Numbered from the stretch's first letter, positions 16,504 to 27,669 are shown. The stretch is DNA of 64,000 nt from Streptomyces sp. MMG1533 (GCF_001279775.1 NZ_LGDG01000248.1:103862-167861); one strand, 5' to 3'. Numbers and translations: made by a program. The notes: a model not told the origin generated them from the letters alone.

Positions 16504-17718
16504 ATGAATGACGGGACCGACCGCCTGGCGGGCTACTACGACCGGAGTGCAGGTGCGGCGGAGCCGCCGCGTGGCGTCACGGGGCGGGCGGCGCGCGGGA
16601 ACGCGGCTCTGCCCACGACACGTACGGCGCCGCTGCCGGGCATGCCCTCCCCCGCCACTCCGGGCCGCACGGGCCACGGACGCAGGCCCTCCGGCGACAC
16701 GGGCGGCCGTCGTTCTCCCAAGCCGCGCCCAACCCGGCGCCGCAGGGGCACGCGGCTGGCGATCCTCCTGGTCTCCGCGCTGCTCGTCTCCCCCGCCGGT
16801 ACGTACGTGTGGGCCGACACCAAGCTCGACCAGGAGGTCGACCTCGGCGCGCTCCCCGACCGCCCGGCGGACGGGCGGGGGACCAACTACCTGATCGTGG
16901 GCTCCGACAGCCGCGACGGCCTGTCCGAGCAGTCCAGGAAGGATCTGAGCACCGGCTCGGCAGAGGGCCGCCGCACCGACTCGATGATCCTGCTGCACAC
17001 CGGCGCGAACGGCACCACGATGCTGAGCCTGCCGCGCGACTCGTGGGTGACGGTCCCGCGGTACGTCCGCCCCGAGACCGGCAGAAGCTTCTCCGCCGAG
17101 CCGAACAAGCTGAACGCCGCGTTCGCCCTCGGCGGCCCCGACCTGCTCGTACGGGCGGTGGAACGCAACACCGGGCTGCGCATCGACCACTACGCGGAGA
17201 TCGGCTTCGCAGGCTTCGTCGGCGTGGTCGACGGGGTCGGCGGCGTGGACCTGTGCCTGGACAAGGCCGTCAAGGACGAGAAGTCGGGCGCGGACCTGCA
17301 AAAGGGCTGCCAGACCCTCGACGGCGCCAAGGCGCTGGCGTTCGTCCGGCAGCGCAAACAGGAAGCCCGGGGCGACCTGGGCCGCACCCGCAACCAGCAG
17401 AAGTTCCTGACCGCGCTCGCCAAGAAGGCCGCCACTGCGGGGACGCTCCTCAACCCGGCCAAGTCATTCCCGACCCTCGACGCGGGCCTCGACACACTCG
17501 TGGTGGACCAGGACACGGACCTGCGGGATCTCATGTCGCTCTTCGAGGCGATGCGGGGCGTCACCGCGGGCGGCGGCAGGCAGCTCAACGTGCCCGTCTC
17601 CGACCCCGGCTTCGCCACCTCCAAGGGCAGCGCCGTGAAGTGGGACGACCGCCGGGCCCGGAAACTCTTCACGGAGCTGAGGGCCGACCGGCCGGTGACG
17701 CTCCCGCAGGGGAAGTGA
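16504..17718 (+). CDS. LytR-CpsA-Psr (LCP) family glycopolymer transferase
   Basis: A 404-residue membrane-anchored protein. A disordered basic N-terminus (1-75) is followed by one TM (about 80-100) and an extracellular LCP domain with YLIVGSDSRDGL, RRTDSMILLH, LPRDSWV and the Arg-rich FVRQRKQEARGDLGR segment that binds the polyprenyl-phosphate lipid. LCP proteins attach glycopolymers to peptidoglycan. It is 30 bp downstream of the polysaccharide synthase, so it may anchor that enzyme's product. The ATG at 16504 is the first in-frame start after the synthase stop. Confidence 0.92.
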   Translation: MNDGTDRLAGYYDRSAGAAEPPRGVTGRAARGNAALPTTRTAPLPGMPSPATPGRTGHGRRPSGDTGGRRSPKPRPTRRRRGTRLAILLVSALLVSPAGTYVWADTKLDQEVDLGALPDRPADGRGTNYLIVGSDSRDGLSEQSRKDLSTGSAEGRRTDSMILLHTGANGTTMLSLPRDSWVTVPRYVRPETGRSFSAEPNKLNAAFALGGPDLLVRAVERNTGLRIDHYAEIGFAGFVGVVDGVGGVDLCLDKAVKDEKSGADLQKGCQTLDGAKALAFVRQRKQEARGDLGRTRNQQKFLTALAKKAATAGTLLNPAKSFPTLDAGLDTLVVDQDTDLRDLMSLFEAMRGVTAGGGRQLNVPVSDPGFATSKGSAVKWDDRRARKLFTELRADRPVTLPQGK

Positions 17719-17738
17719 CCACGACGGGCCGGGGGCCG

Positions 17739-18920
17739 TCAGGCCGGCTGAGCGGAGGAGTGCAGCGCCGCGGCCGGGGCCTCGCGGACGTGCGGGTAGG
17801 CGGCTGTCCGGTGCTGGAAGGACAGGATCTTCGGGTTCCGTACGACGCCGTCGCGGATCTCGATGGCCTTGCTGACCGTGGCGTCGGCCTCCCATGCCGC
17901 GGGGCCGCTCATGACCTTGCGCAGATAGGGCAGGAGCGCCTCGCTGATCTCCCACGTCGCCGAGTTCCACAGATGGGACGGGCTGTGATCCACTCCGTAG
18001 TAGTGGCAGCCCGGCCCGACCGTGGGCATCGGGTCGCCGAAGGTGGTCGGCCGGGCCCACTCGAAGCCCATGCCCTCGTCGCAGGCGACGTCGACGAAGA
18101 AGGTGCCCGGCCGGAACAGGGCGAGTTCCTCGTCGGTGACGAACATCAGCGGTGCGTCGGTGTCCTGCAGGACGCAGTTGACGATGATGTCGAACCCGGC
18201 CAGGTACTCCGCCAGCGGCTTGGAGCCGCCCGCGGTGAAGGCTCGCAGGCGCGACGAATCGTCGTCCTGCTCCTCGAAGTGGCCCATCACGACCGACGGC
18301 ATCGGCGAGGCCACCGCCGCCGCGGCGCGTTGGGTGAGCACCGTGACGTCGGAGACGCCCATGGCGCCCAGGCCCGTGACCGCTCCGCGCGCCGTGGCGC
18401 CGAAGCTGATGACCGCCGCGCGCAGGCGGCGCCCGTAGCTGCCGGTCAGCCCGCCGAGCTGCAGGGCGTGCAGCACCGAGCAGTAGCCGGCGAGCTCGTT
18501 GTTCTTGTGGAACACATGGACGCTGAAGGCGCCCGTGGAGGTCCAGTGGTTCATGGCCTCCCAGGCGATGAGGGTCAGCCGCCGGTCGATGCCGAGCTGC
18601 GTCATCTCCTCGTCCTGCACGCAGTGCGGCCATCCCCACAGCACCTGGCCCTCGCGCAGCGCGGCGGCGTCCTCGTGCATGGGTTTGGGCAGCAGCAGCA
18701 CGTCGCACTCGGCGAGGAGTTGCTCACGGGAACGCAGGCCCGCCACGAGTGGTCGCAGCGCGTCGTCGGCGACGCCGAACCGGTCGCCGTAACCCTGTTC
18801 GAGGAAGATCCTCTCGCGTACGTCCGGGGCGATCCGGTCGAGGTGGGCGGGGTGCAACGGCAGCCGGAACTCGTTCTCCTTGCGGGAGGTGGCGAGGACT
18901 CCGAGGCTCATCAGGCTCAT
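17739..18920 (-). CDS. Alanine dehydrogenase / N5-(carboxyethyl)ornithine synthase-like enzyme
   Basis: A 393-residue protein. The N-terminal half resembles the alanine dehydrogenase/transhydrogenase N-terminal domain (SRKENEFRLPLHP, then LWGWPHCVQDEEMTQ), and the central region SFGATARGAVTGLGAMG is a Rossmann NAD(P)-binding fold. The arrangement matches carboxyethylornithine synthase-like dehydrogenases, which reduce a Schiff base between pyruvate and an amino acid. The exact amino acid is not predictable. The ATG at 18920 is preferred because GAGGAAG lies just upstream; the ATG at 18911 has no such site. It is convergent with the LCP gene and divergent from the cold-shock gene. Confidence 0.75.
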   Translation of the reverse strand: MSLMSLGVLATSRKENEFRLPLHPAHLDRIAPDVRERIFLEQGYGDRFGVADDALRPLVAGLRSREQLLAECDVLLLPKPMHEDAAALREGQVLWGWPHCVQDEEMTQLGIDRRLTLIAWEAMNHWTSTGAFSVHVFHKNNELAGYCSVLHALQLGGLTGSYGRRLRAAVISFGATARGAVTGLGAMGVSDVTVLTQRAAAAVASPMPSVVMGHFEEQDDDSSRLRAFTAGGSKPLAEYLAGFDIIVNCVLQDTDAPLMFVTDEELALFRPGTFFVDVACDEGMGFEWARPTTFGDPMPTVGPGCHYYGVDHSPSHLWNSATWEISEALLPYLRKVMSGPAAWEADATVSKAIEIRDGVVRNPKILSFQHRTAAYPHVREAPAAALHSSAQPA

Positions 18921-19124
18921 GCGCTTCCTCATCATTTCGTCGGTGTCGTGCGGGAAACCCGCGACGACATTGCGAGGTGCGCTCGGTGCCGCAACCGTAC
19001 TCCCCTCCGGCCCCCGGAGCCGACCGGTCGCAGCGTCGCCGGCGCCTTGACCGCCCACCGGGAACGTTCCCGGCACTCCGGACGTTCTAGGAAGTGGTTG
19101 TGGTTGAAGTTTGCGAACGTGGAA

Positions 19125-19152
19125 GCGCCCGCGGAGTTCTGACAGCGGGCGC
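19125..19152 (+). promoter_or_regulatory. Perfect 8-bp hairpin in the cold-shock gene leader
   Basis: GCGCCCGC, a 12-nt loop, then GCGGGCGC, followed by TCTGTCGTTTC. It lies about 100 nt upstream of the cold-shock GTG, on the same strand, where no plus-strand gene ends. It may be a leader attenuator or the temperature-sensitive structure common in cspA-type leaders. Whether it lies inside the transcript depends on the unmapped start site. Confidence 0.45.
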
Positions 19153-19255
19153 TCTGTCGTTTCGGGGGGTTTTCTTCGACGGCTGGCGACCAGCAGCCCG
19201 GGTTCGCGTGAGCGCGCGTTCTCCGACCTACTCGCCATCTCGAAGGAGACATCAC

Positions 19256-19459
19256 GTGGCTCAGGGAACCGTGAAGTGGTTCAACGCGGACAAGGGGTTC
19301 GGCTTCATCGCCCCCGATGAGGGCGGTGCCGACGTCTTCGTCCACCACTCGGCGATCGACACCGGTGGGTTCCGCTCCCTGGAGGAGAACCAGCGGGTGG
19401 AGTTCACCACCACCCAGGGCCCCAAGGGTCTGCAGGCCGACCAGGTCCGCGCGCTCTGA
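19256..19459 (+). CDS. Cold-shock domain protein (CspA family)
   Basis: A 67-residue single cold-shock domain protein. The nucleic-acid-binding motifs are intact: [12 protein letters not shown] (RNP1-like) and DVFVHHSAI (RNP2-like). It binds single-stranded RNA/DNA as an RNA chaperone. The GTG at 19256 has AAGGAG seven bases upstream. A long leader with a stable hairpin precedes it and a 13-bp-stem terminator follows. The next gene downstream is a fatty-acid desaturase, another classical cold-response function, on the same strand. Confidence 0.96.
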   Translation: MAQGTVKWFNADKGFGFIAPDEGGADVFVHHSAIDTGGFRSLEENQRVEFTTTQGPKGLQADQVRAL

Positions 19460-19470
19460 GGATCCATTCC

Positions 19471-19499
19471 GAAGCAGGCCCGCCCCGCGGGCCTGCTTC
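19471..19499 (+). terminator. Strong hairpin terminator after the cold-shock gene
   Basis: A perfect 13-bp stem (GAAGCAGGCCCGC with its complement) and a CCC loop, 11 bases after the csp stop codon. There is no T-tract, as usual in Streptomyces. It would limit read-through into the desaturase gene. Confidence 0.8.
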
Positions 19500-19585
19500 G
19501 CGCTGCTCCGCTACGGGCTTCCCGCACCCGGCGCCCTGCCCCCGCGCCGTCGGTACCGGCCCGCACGCTCCCCGAAAGGACAACT

Positions 19586-20674
19586 GTGACCACTGACATC
19601 ATCAACCGGGGCACCGAACCGGCCGATCCCGCCGGGACGACGAAACCTCCTCCCCACCGGGGCAGCGACTACGCCGCGCTGTCCCGCGAGGTGAAACGGA
19701 GCGGGCTGCTGAAACGGCGCCCGGGCTACTACTCCGTCAAGGTCGGGGCGAACCTGCTCCTGCTGGCCGCCGGCTGGACCGCGTTCGCCCTGATCGGGCA
19801 GTCCTGGTGGCAACTGCTGACCGCCGCCTTCCTCGCGGTGATGTTCACCCAGACCGGGTTCATCGGGCACGACGCCGGACACCACCAGATCGCCGCCTCC
19901 AAGCGCGTCAACGACCTGCTCGGCCGCGTGCACGCCGACCTGCTGATCGGCCTCAGCTACGGCTGGTGGATCGCCAAGCACAACCGGCACCACTCCCACC
20001 CCAACCACGTCGACCACGACCCCGACATCGCCGACGGTGCGATCGCCTTCACCCAGGACCAGGCCCGCGTCCGCCGCGGAGCGTATGCCTGGCTGGGCCG
20101 TCACCAGGCCTGGCTGTTCTTCCCGATGCTGCTTCTGGAAGGACTCGCCCTGCACGTCGCCGGGGTGAAGGCGCTGTTCGACGGGAGTGGCACCCGCGCC
20201 TCGCTGAAGAGCAGGGTGGCCCAGGCGAGCCTGCTGACGGCACACCTCGTCGGCTACCTCACCGCCGTGTTCTGGGTACTGCCGCCCGTCCAGGCCGTGT
20301 GCTTCCTGCTCGTGCACCAAGGACTGTTCGGGCTGTACATGGGGTGCTCGTTCGCCCCCAACCACAAGGGCATGCCGCTCTTCGCCAAGGACGACAAGAT
20401 CGACTTCCTGCGCCGGCAGGTACTGACCTCGCGCAACATCCGCGGCCACCGGGTCACCGACTTCGCGCTCGGCGGGCTGAACTACCAGATCGAGCACCAC
20501 CTGTTCCCCTCCATGCCGCGGCCCAGCCTGCGCCACGCCCAGGAACTCGTGCGCACGTTCTGCGCCCGGCACGGCATCGCCTACCACGAGACCGGGCTCA
20601 TCGACTCCTACGCCCAGGTACTACGGCACCTCCACGCGGTCGGCGGCCCGCTCCGCCCCGAGCTGGAGTACTGA
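19586..20674 (+). CDS. Membrane fatty-acid desaturase
   Basis: A 362-residue integral membrane di-iron desaturase. The three histidine boxes are intact: HDAGHH, HNRHHSH and QIEHHLFP. Hydrophobic segments lie around 55-90 and 215-260. The QxxHH third box is typical of front-end/acyl-lipid desaturases. It introduces a double bond into membrane acyl chains and needs a reductase and an electron donor not encoded here. The GTG at 19586 has GAAAGGA upstream. Its position after the cold-shock gene suggests a role in membrane fluidity in the cold. Confidence 0.92.
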   Translation: MTTDIINRGTEPADPAGTTKPPPHRGSDYAALSREVKRSGLLKRRPGYYSVKVGANLLLLAAGWTAFALIGQSWWQLLTAAFLAVMFTQTGFIGHDAGHHQIAASKRVNDLLGRVHADLLIGLSYGWWIAKHNRHHSHPNHVDHDPDIADGAIAFTQDQARVRRGAYAWLGRHQAWLFFPMLLLEGLALHVAGVKALFDGSGTRASLKSRVAQASLLTAHLVGYLTAVFWVLPPVQAVCFLLVHQGLFGLYMGCSFAPNHKGMPLFAKDDKIDFLRRQVLTSRNIRGHRVTDFALGGLNYQIEHHLFPSMPRPSLRHAQELVRTFCARHGIAYHETGLIDSYAQVLRHLHAVGGPLRPELEY

Positions 20675-20778
20675 CCCCGGAGCCCCACCGCACCCGCTGA
20701 CCTGCGACAACCACCACCCGAGTCATCGGCGTGTGGCGTTCCCGTCATGCCCGGGACCCGAGGAGATCACCACCGGCT

Positions 20779-21486
20779 TCAGCTCTTCGCCACGAGCTCC
20801 TCGAGCGCGATGTTGAGCTCCAGGACGTTCACCCGGGGCTCGCCCATGAAGCCGAGGGTGCGGCCTTCGGTGTGGTCGTCGACGAGCTGCTGGACCCGGG
20901 CGACCGACAGATCGTTCTTCTCGGCGACCCGGTGGACCTGGAGGTCGGCGTACGCCGGGGAGATGTCCGGGTCGAGGCCGGAGCCGGAGGACGTCACCGC
21001 GTCGGCGGGCACCTCGGACGCACTGACCTGGTGATCGGCGGTCGAGTTGTCCTTGATGACGGCGGCCCGGGCGGCGAGGACCCGGGCGCACAGCGAGCCC
21101 TCCTCGGACTTCGCGGTGCACTTGCCGTCGACGGCGCCGTTGTCGGCCGAGCGGTTGGTGGCTCCGGACAGGATCAACTTGTACTGCGTGTTGACGCTGT
21201 TGCTCCCGAGGCCGTTCCGCGGCCGGCCCTGGAACCACTTCAGGTCCGGCTCCGGTGTCTCCTGCCCCTTCTTCAGCGGCAGGTCGTACGACTGCCCGAT
21301 CAGCGACGAGCCGACGACCTTGCCGTCCGCCTTGATCTCCGAGCCGTTCGCCTTGTCGTGGAACAGCGCCTGGGCGATGCCGGTGACGACCAGCGGATAG
21401 ATGACGCCCGTCACCAGGGTCAGCACGAGGAGGGCACGCAGTCCCGCCCCGAGCAACCGGGCGGTCGTGGTAACCGAGTTGTTCAT
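20779..21486 (-). CDS. kdpC: K+-transporting ATPase subunit C
   Basis: A 235-residue periplasm-facing subunit with one N-terminal TM helix (about 14-38) and the KdpC signature FQGRPRNGLGSN and SGLDPDISPAYA. It stabilises ATP binding by KdpB in the KdpFABC potassium pump. The start is taken at ATG 21486; a GTG at 21498 is in frame but its spacing to GAAAG is too short. It is the last gene of the kdp operon. The sensor/regulator genes kdpD and kdpE, often placed next, are absent here: a convergent desaturase follows instead. Confidence 0.94.
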   Translation of the reverse strand: MNNSVTTTARLLGAGLRALLVLTLVTGVIYPLVVTGIAQALFHDKANGSEIKADGKVVGSSLIGQSYDLPLKKGQETPEPDLKWFQGRPRNGLGSNSVNTQYKLILSGATNRSADNGAVDGKCTAKSEEGSLCARVLAARAAVIKDNSTADHQVSASEVPADAVTSSGSGLDPDISPAYADLQVHRVAEKNDLSVARVQQLVDDHTEGRTLGFMGEPRVNVLELNIALEELVAKS

Positions 21487-21510
21487 GGCGATCAGCACGC
21501 TTTCAGGAGA

Positions 21511-23610
<2,100 letters not shown>

Positions 23611-23639
23611 CGAGTCCTCTTGCTTCGTTGCGTCGGTCG

Positions 23640-25304
23640 TCATGAGGCCAGCCCCTCGGCCAGCGGCCCCAGCGCCAGGGCCGGAAAGTACGTCAGACCG
23701 GTGATGATCAGGATCGCGCCCACCAACAGACCGGTGAACAGCGGCTTCTCGGTGCGCAGCGTGCCCGCCGTGACCGGGACCGGCTTCTGCTCGCCGAGCG
23801 AGCCCGCCAGCGCCAGGACGAACACCATCGGCAGGAACCGGCCGAGGATCATCGCCAGGCCGAGGGTGCTGTTGAACCACTGCGTGTCCGCGTTCAGACC
23901 GGCGAAGGCCGAGCCGTTGTTGTTGGAGGCGGACGTGTAGGCGTACAGGATCTCGGAGAATCCGTGCGCCCCGCTGTTGGTCATCGAGTTGCCCGGGGTG
24001 GGCAGGGCCATCGCCGCGGCGGTGAAGACGAGGACGAGGGCCGGGGTGATCAGGATGTAGCAGGCCGCGAGCTTGATCTCCCGGGTGCCGATCTTCTTGC
24101 CGAGGTACTCGGGTGTACGGCCGACCATCAGACCGGCGATGAACACCGCGATGATCGCCATGAACAGCATGCCGTAGAGGCCGGATCCGGTACCGCCGGG
24201 TGCGATCTCGCCCAGCATCATCCCGAGCATCGTGATCCCGCCGCCCAGCCCGGTGAAGGAGGAGTGGAAGGAGTCCACCGCGCCGGTCGAGGTCAGGGTC
24301 GTCGACACCGCGAAGATCGACGAGGAGCCGACGCCGAAGCGGACCTCCTTGCCCTCCAGCGCACCGCCGGCGGCCTGGAGCGCCGGGCCGTGGTGGGCGA
24401 ACTCGGTCCACATCATCAGGGCGACGAAGCCGACCCAGATGGTGACCATCGTGGCGAGGATCGCGTAGCCCTGCTTGACCGAACCGACCATCACGCCGAA
24501 GGTGCGGGTCAGCGCGAACGGGATGACCAGCAGCAGGAAGATCTCGAAGAGGTTGGTGAAGGGGGTCGGGTTCTCGAAGGGGTGGGCGGAGTTGGCGTTG
24601 AAGTAGCCGCCGCCGTTGGTGCCGATCTCCTTGATGGCCTCCTGGGAGGCGACCGCGCCGCCGTTCCACTGCTGGTTGCCGCCCATGAACTGACCGACCT
24701 CGTGAATGCCGGAGAAGTTCTGGATGGCACCGCAGGCGACCAGGACGATCGCGGCGACGACGGAGAGCGGCAGCAGGATGCGGGTCACCCCGCGCACCAT
24801 GTCCGCCCAGAAGTTGCCCAGTTCACCGGTGCGCGAGCGGGCGAACCCTCGCACGAGCGCCACCGCGACGGCGATGCCGACGGCCGCCGAGACGAAGTTC
24901 TGCACGGCCAGTCCGGCGGTCTGCACGACGTGGCCCATGGCCTGTTCGCCGTAGTACGACTGCCAGTTGGTGTTGGTGACGAAGGACGCGGCGGTGTTGA
25001 ACGCCTGGTCCGCGTCGATCGCCCTGAAGCCGAGCGACAGGGGCAGGACACCCTGGATCCGCTGGAGCAGATAGAGAAAGAGCACACCGACCGCCGAGAA
25101 GGCGAGCACGCCGCGCATATACGCCGGCCAGCGCATCTCCGTGTCCGGGTCGGCACCGATGCTCTTGTAGATCCACTTCTCGACACGCCAGTGCTGGTCG
25201 GAGGAGTAGACCTTGGCCATCCAGGTGCCGAGGGGAATGTGGGCGAGCGCCAGCGCGCCGATCAGGGCCAGCAGCTGAAGCACGCCGGCAAGTACGGGAC
25301 CCAT
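23640..25304 (-). CDS. kdpA: K+-transporting ATPase subunit A
   Basis: A 554-residue channel-like subunit with about ten TM segments and the four selectivity-filter-like loops, including [22 protein letters not shown] and the [11 protein letters not shown] loop. It binds and translocates K+. The start at ATG 25304 follows the kdpF stop by eight bases. The order kdpF, kdpA, kdpB, kdpC on the minus strand is standard. Confidence 0.96.
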   Translation of the reverse strand: MGPVLAGVLQLLALIGALALAHIPLGTWMAKVYSSDQHWRVEKWIYKSIGADPDTEMRWPAYMRGVLAFSAVGVLFLYLLQRIQGVLPLSLGFRAIDADQAFNTAASFVTNTNWQSYYGEQAMGHVVQTAGLAVQNFVSAAVGIAVAVALVRGFARSRTGELGNFWADMVRGVTRILLPLSVVAAIVLVACGAIQNFSGIHEVGQFMGGNQQWNGGAVASQEAIKEIGTNGGGYFNANSAHPFENPTPFTNLFEIFLLLVIPFALTRTFGVMVGSVKQGYAILATMVTIWVGFVALMMWTEFAHHGPALQAAGGALEGKEVRFGVGSSSIFAVSTTLTSTGAVDSFHSSFTGLGGGITMLGMMLGEIAPGGTGSGLYGMLFMAIIAVFIAGLMVGRTPEYLGKKIGTREIKLAACYILITPALVLVFTAAAMALPTPGNSMTNSGAHGFSEILYAYTSASNNNGSAFAGLNADTQWFNSTLGLAMILGRFLPMVFVLALAGSLGEQKPVPVTAGTLRTEKPLFTGLLVGAILIITGLTYFPALALGPLAEGLAS

Positions 25305-25312
25305 GTCTGTCC

Positions 25313-25402
25313 TCAGAACCTCTCCGGGAAGATCAACGCGAGGACGAGATAAGCCAGCAGGGCGACGGCCACGACCAGGCCGACGGTGTTCTCGGCGGTC
25401 AC
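25313..25402 (-). CDS. kdpF: K+-transporting ATPase small subunit F
   Basis: A 29-residue single-TM peptide starting at GTG 25402, with the hydrophobic core [19 protein letters not shown] typical of KdpF. It stabilises the Kdp complex in the membrane. Its start overlaps the stop of a preceding micro-ORF as GTGA, so translation is probably coupled. Confidence 0.88.
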   Translation of the reverse strand: MTAENTVGLVVAVALLAYLVLALIFPERF

Positions 25403-25482
25403 AGCTTCGTCACCCCCTTGGCGACAAGGGCCACCAGCGCGAAGACCGCGATCGTGGTGACGACGAAGGCCAGATCGGCCAT
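25399..25482 (-). CDS. 27-residue single-TM micro-protein leading the kdp operon
   Basis: It starts [16 protein letters not shown] and ends in VAKGVTKL: one TM helix with a short basic end, similar in size and character to KdpF but a different sequence. The ATG at 25482 has a textbook AGGAG seven bases upstream, the best ribosome site in the operon. Its TGA overlaps the kdpF GTG. This makes it a likely real gene, either a second small Kdp subunit or a translational leader. No family is recognised. Confidence 0.72.
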   Translation of the reverse strand: MADLAFVVTTIAVFALVALVAKGVTKL

Positions 25483-25636
25483 CGCGAACTCCTGGAAGAG
25501 GTACGAAAGAGCAACGGACGGATCCAGGCAACCTTCTCCGCGGCCGCAATCGACCACCGTTGACGCCTCTCTGACGGCAACGCCAAGACCTTTGACACAC
25601 CTCTTACGCCGTGGCGAGCGTCGTACGGAAAACGAC

Positions 25637-25668
25637 GGCGGCCCGCGCAGACAAATGCGCGGGCCGCC
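25637..25668 (-). terminator. Intrinsic terminator of the decayed permease gene
   Basis: A perfect 12-bp stem GGCGGCCCGCGC with its complement, an 8-nt AT-rich loop, and on the minus strand a following GTCGTTTTCC. It lies just after the permease remnant and upstream of the kdp operon, so it insulates kdp. Confidence 0.75.
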
Positions 25669-25671
25669 ACG

Positions 25672-25967
25672 GACCACCGTGCGGGGAGGTTCTGCACGAG
25701 TCGCTGCCACAGCCGCTCGGGCTCGATGTCCGGGAATGAGGACGGTGACGCGGGCTCCAGGGCCGGCGGCGGACGTCTCACGGACGTGGAGGGCGATGGG
25801 GCGGACCTCCCCGCCGAGCGGGACGGCGACCGTCAGCCCTCGGACGTCGGCCGCGACGGGTTCGGCACCGGGACGACCACGATCGAGCGGTCACCCTGCG
25901 GCGGCTCCGGGACGCGGCCCGGGCCCAGACACTCGCCGTTGCGGGCGTACGCCCGGCGCACGGTCGC
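25672..25967 (-). pseudogene. C-terminal remnant of an APC-type permease with frameshifts
   Basis: Three consecutive frames together read like the soluble C-terminal tail of Streptomyces APC-family permeases: RSIVVVPVPNPSRPTSEG, then a stop at 25833-25835, then LGGEVRPIALHVRET in the next frame, then DIEPERLWQRLVQN in a third. At least two frameshifts are needed and no membrane region remains. The original terminator (25637-25668) is still in place. The rest of the 551-bp gap between the kdp micro-ORF and the VOC gene holds no other gene. Similarity is recalled from the family, so the exact parent is uncertain. Confidence 0.6.
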
Positions 25968-26033
25968 GAAAGGGGCCACCGGCGACGGAGCGACAGCGGA
26001 GCGGACAGCAATCCGGCGCCGTCCTTGCGGGGC

Positions 26034-26831
26034 TCAGCTCTGGGCCGGAGTGAGCACCACGAAGTCCGCGTTCGACGGGTCGAGGCAGACGGCCAGCCGG
26101 CCCACGCCCTCCGCGTCCTCGGGTCCCATCTGCACGCTGCCGCCGTTCTCGGTGACCTTGGCGACCGCGGCGTCGCAGTCGGCGACGGCGAAGACCGGGT
26201 GCCAGTACGGCCGCCCGTTCGCCAGGGCGAGGTCCTCCTTGCGGACCTCCATGAGGCCGCCCTGCATGCGCTCCTCGGGGAGCCCGGCAGGGGTGATGAG
26301 GCTGTAGGTGCCCCCGCCGCCCGGCAGCGCCATGTCGCTGAACTGCCAGCCGAAGACACCGCCGTAGAAATCCTTCGAGGCCGCGGCGTCGCTCGTGTAC
26401 AGCTCGGTCCAGGACAGCGAGCCAGGTTCGTCCACCAATTCGACGCCTGTGTTGCTCCCCGGCTGCCAGACCGCGAACTGGCCCCCCGCCGGGTCGCTGT
26501 ACTGCGCCATCCGCCCCCAGTCGTCGAGGTCCATCGGCGCCACCCGCACCGTGCCGCCGGCCTTCTCCACGGCCTGAGTCGTGGCGTCCGCGTCGGTGAC
26601 TCTGAAATAGATCATCCAGGCCGAGCGCGCGCCCGCCTCGGTGAGCTTGCCGAGCCCGGCGACGGTCTTGCCGTCCCTGCGGAACATCCCGCCTTCCATG
26701 TCCTCCCCCTCCCCCATGGACTCGTACTCCCAGCCGAGCACCGCGCCGTAGAAGGCCGCGGCGGCCCGGACGTCGGGGGCACCGAGGTCGAGCCAACAGG
26801 GGGAGCCCGGAGTGAGGTCAGTGGTGATCAC
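26034..26831 (-). CDS. Tandem VOC (glyoxalase/bleomycin-resistance fold) protein
   Basis: A 265-residue soluble protein made of two VOC half-modules, about 5-130 and 140-265. Each has a WLDLGAPD/WTELYTSD-type start, an FYGxVxGW motif, and a terminal segment with DPAGGQFAVWQP or DPSNADFVVLTP. VOC proteins bind metals or small molecules and act in detoxification. The substrate is unknown. GTG at 26831 has AAAGGGA upstream. A hairpin at 26897 separates it from the lipoprotein gene. Confidence 0.88.
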   Translation of the reverse strand: MITTDLTPGSPCWLDLGAPDVRAAAAFYGAVLGWEYESMGEGEDMEGGMFRRDGKTVAGLGKLTEAGARSAWMIYFRVTDADATTQAVEKAGGTVRVAPMDLDDWGRMAQYSDPAGGQFAVWQPGSNTGVELVDEPGSLSWTELYTSDAAASKDFYGGVFGWQFSDMALPGGGGTYSLITPAGLPEERMQGGLMEVRKEDLALANGRPYWHPVFAVADCDAAVAKVTENGGSVQMGPEDAEGVGRLAVCLDPSNADFVVLTPAQS

Positions 26832-26896
26832 GGCGATTCCCTTTCGCAGGTCGTGTCTGACATCAGCGTGACACCCGACACCGACAGTCGCGCGTC

Positions 26897-26924
26897 GGCC
26901 GCTCGACGGTTGGGCCGAGCGGCC
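26897..26924 (-). terminator. Hairpin terminator of the lipoprotein gene
   Basis: GGCCGCTCG and CGAGCGGCC, 9-bp perfect arms with a 10-nt loop, located 17 bases after the stop codon of the minus-strand lipoprotein gene. Confidence 0.65.
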
Positions 26925-26940
26925 TGCTGTACCGGTGCCG

Positions 26941-27669
26941 TCACCAGGCGAGGGCGTCGGCCATGGTCGACTGCCAGTACGAGACGCCGATCGAGTCGTC
27001 GACGTACACGCCCTTCGCGGGGAGTGACGGGTGCGCGCCGGCGCCGGCGCCCTTGCCCAGGAAGACCGTGAGGGACTTGGCCGTGTAGCCGTTGGAGCCG
27101 CTGCCGTCGGCGGCCGCGAGAAGGACGCTCGCGTAGCCCGACTCACCGGGGGCCAGTGTGACCACCGCCTGCGGCTTGGAGTCCTCGAAGGCCGGCGGGA
27201 CGGACTGGGCCTCGCCGAACCGGACGGCCGGGTAGCCGGTGAGGTCGCAGTTCTTCGAGCCGGTGTTGGTGACGGTGAGGAGGAGGTGGTTCAGGGGGCG
27301 GGAGACCACCGTGGCCGTCGTCCGGGTGGCCGCGTCGGAGCAGGGTGCGGACGCGGACTCCGAGTCCTGCGAGCCCGTGGAACCTGAGGTGCCCGTGGAG
27401 CCCGTCGTACCGCCTGAACCGGCCTCGCCGCCTGTCGTGCCTTCCGAGGCCGAGCTCGCGGGGTCGGCCTGTCCCGCCCCCGTGGACGTTCCCCCGCTCT
27501 CCTCGGGCGAGGGCGTGGCGGACGCCGCGGGCGACGACGCGGACGCGGATCCGGCCGACGCACCCTCGTCACGGACACCCTCTCCTTGGTTGCACGCCGC
27601 GAGCGACAGCGTGGCGGCCGTCATCGCGACGGCGGCGAGCATGCGGGTGCGGTGGGTGCGTGTGGACAT
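26941..27669 (-). CDS. Secreted lipoprotein, DUF4232-like
   Basis: A 242-residue protein. Signal peptide with lipobox LSLAAC (Cys about 26), then a long Ser/Gly/Thr-rich linker (30-105), then a beta-rich domain of about 130 residues with CSDAATRTTATV, NTGSKNCDLTGYP and YASVLLAA, as in DUF4232 proteins. It is anchored on the outer face of the membrane; function unknown. ATG at 27669 has AGGGGGA upstream. It is divergent from a membrane-anchored HTH protein whose external domain also has paired cysteines. Confidence 0.82.
   Translation of the reverse strand: MSTRTHRTRMLAAVAMTAATLSLAACNQGEGVRDEGASAGSASASSPAASATPSPEESGGTSTGAGQADPASSASEGTTGGEAGSGGTTGSTGTSGSTGSQDSESASAPCSDAATRTTATVVSRPLNHLLLTVTNTGSKNCDLTGYPAVRFGEAQSVPPAFEDSKPQAVVTLAPGESGYASVLLAAADGSGSNGYTAKSLTVFLGKGAGAGAHPSLPAKGVYVDDSIGVSYWQSTMADALAW

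Noticed and set aside
26701..26716. CCTCCCCCTCCCCC run as a fourth palindromic element
   Set aside because: No G5 arm follows; it codes the acidic GEGEDMEGG segment of the VOC protein.
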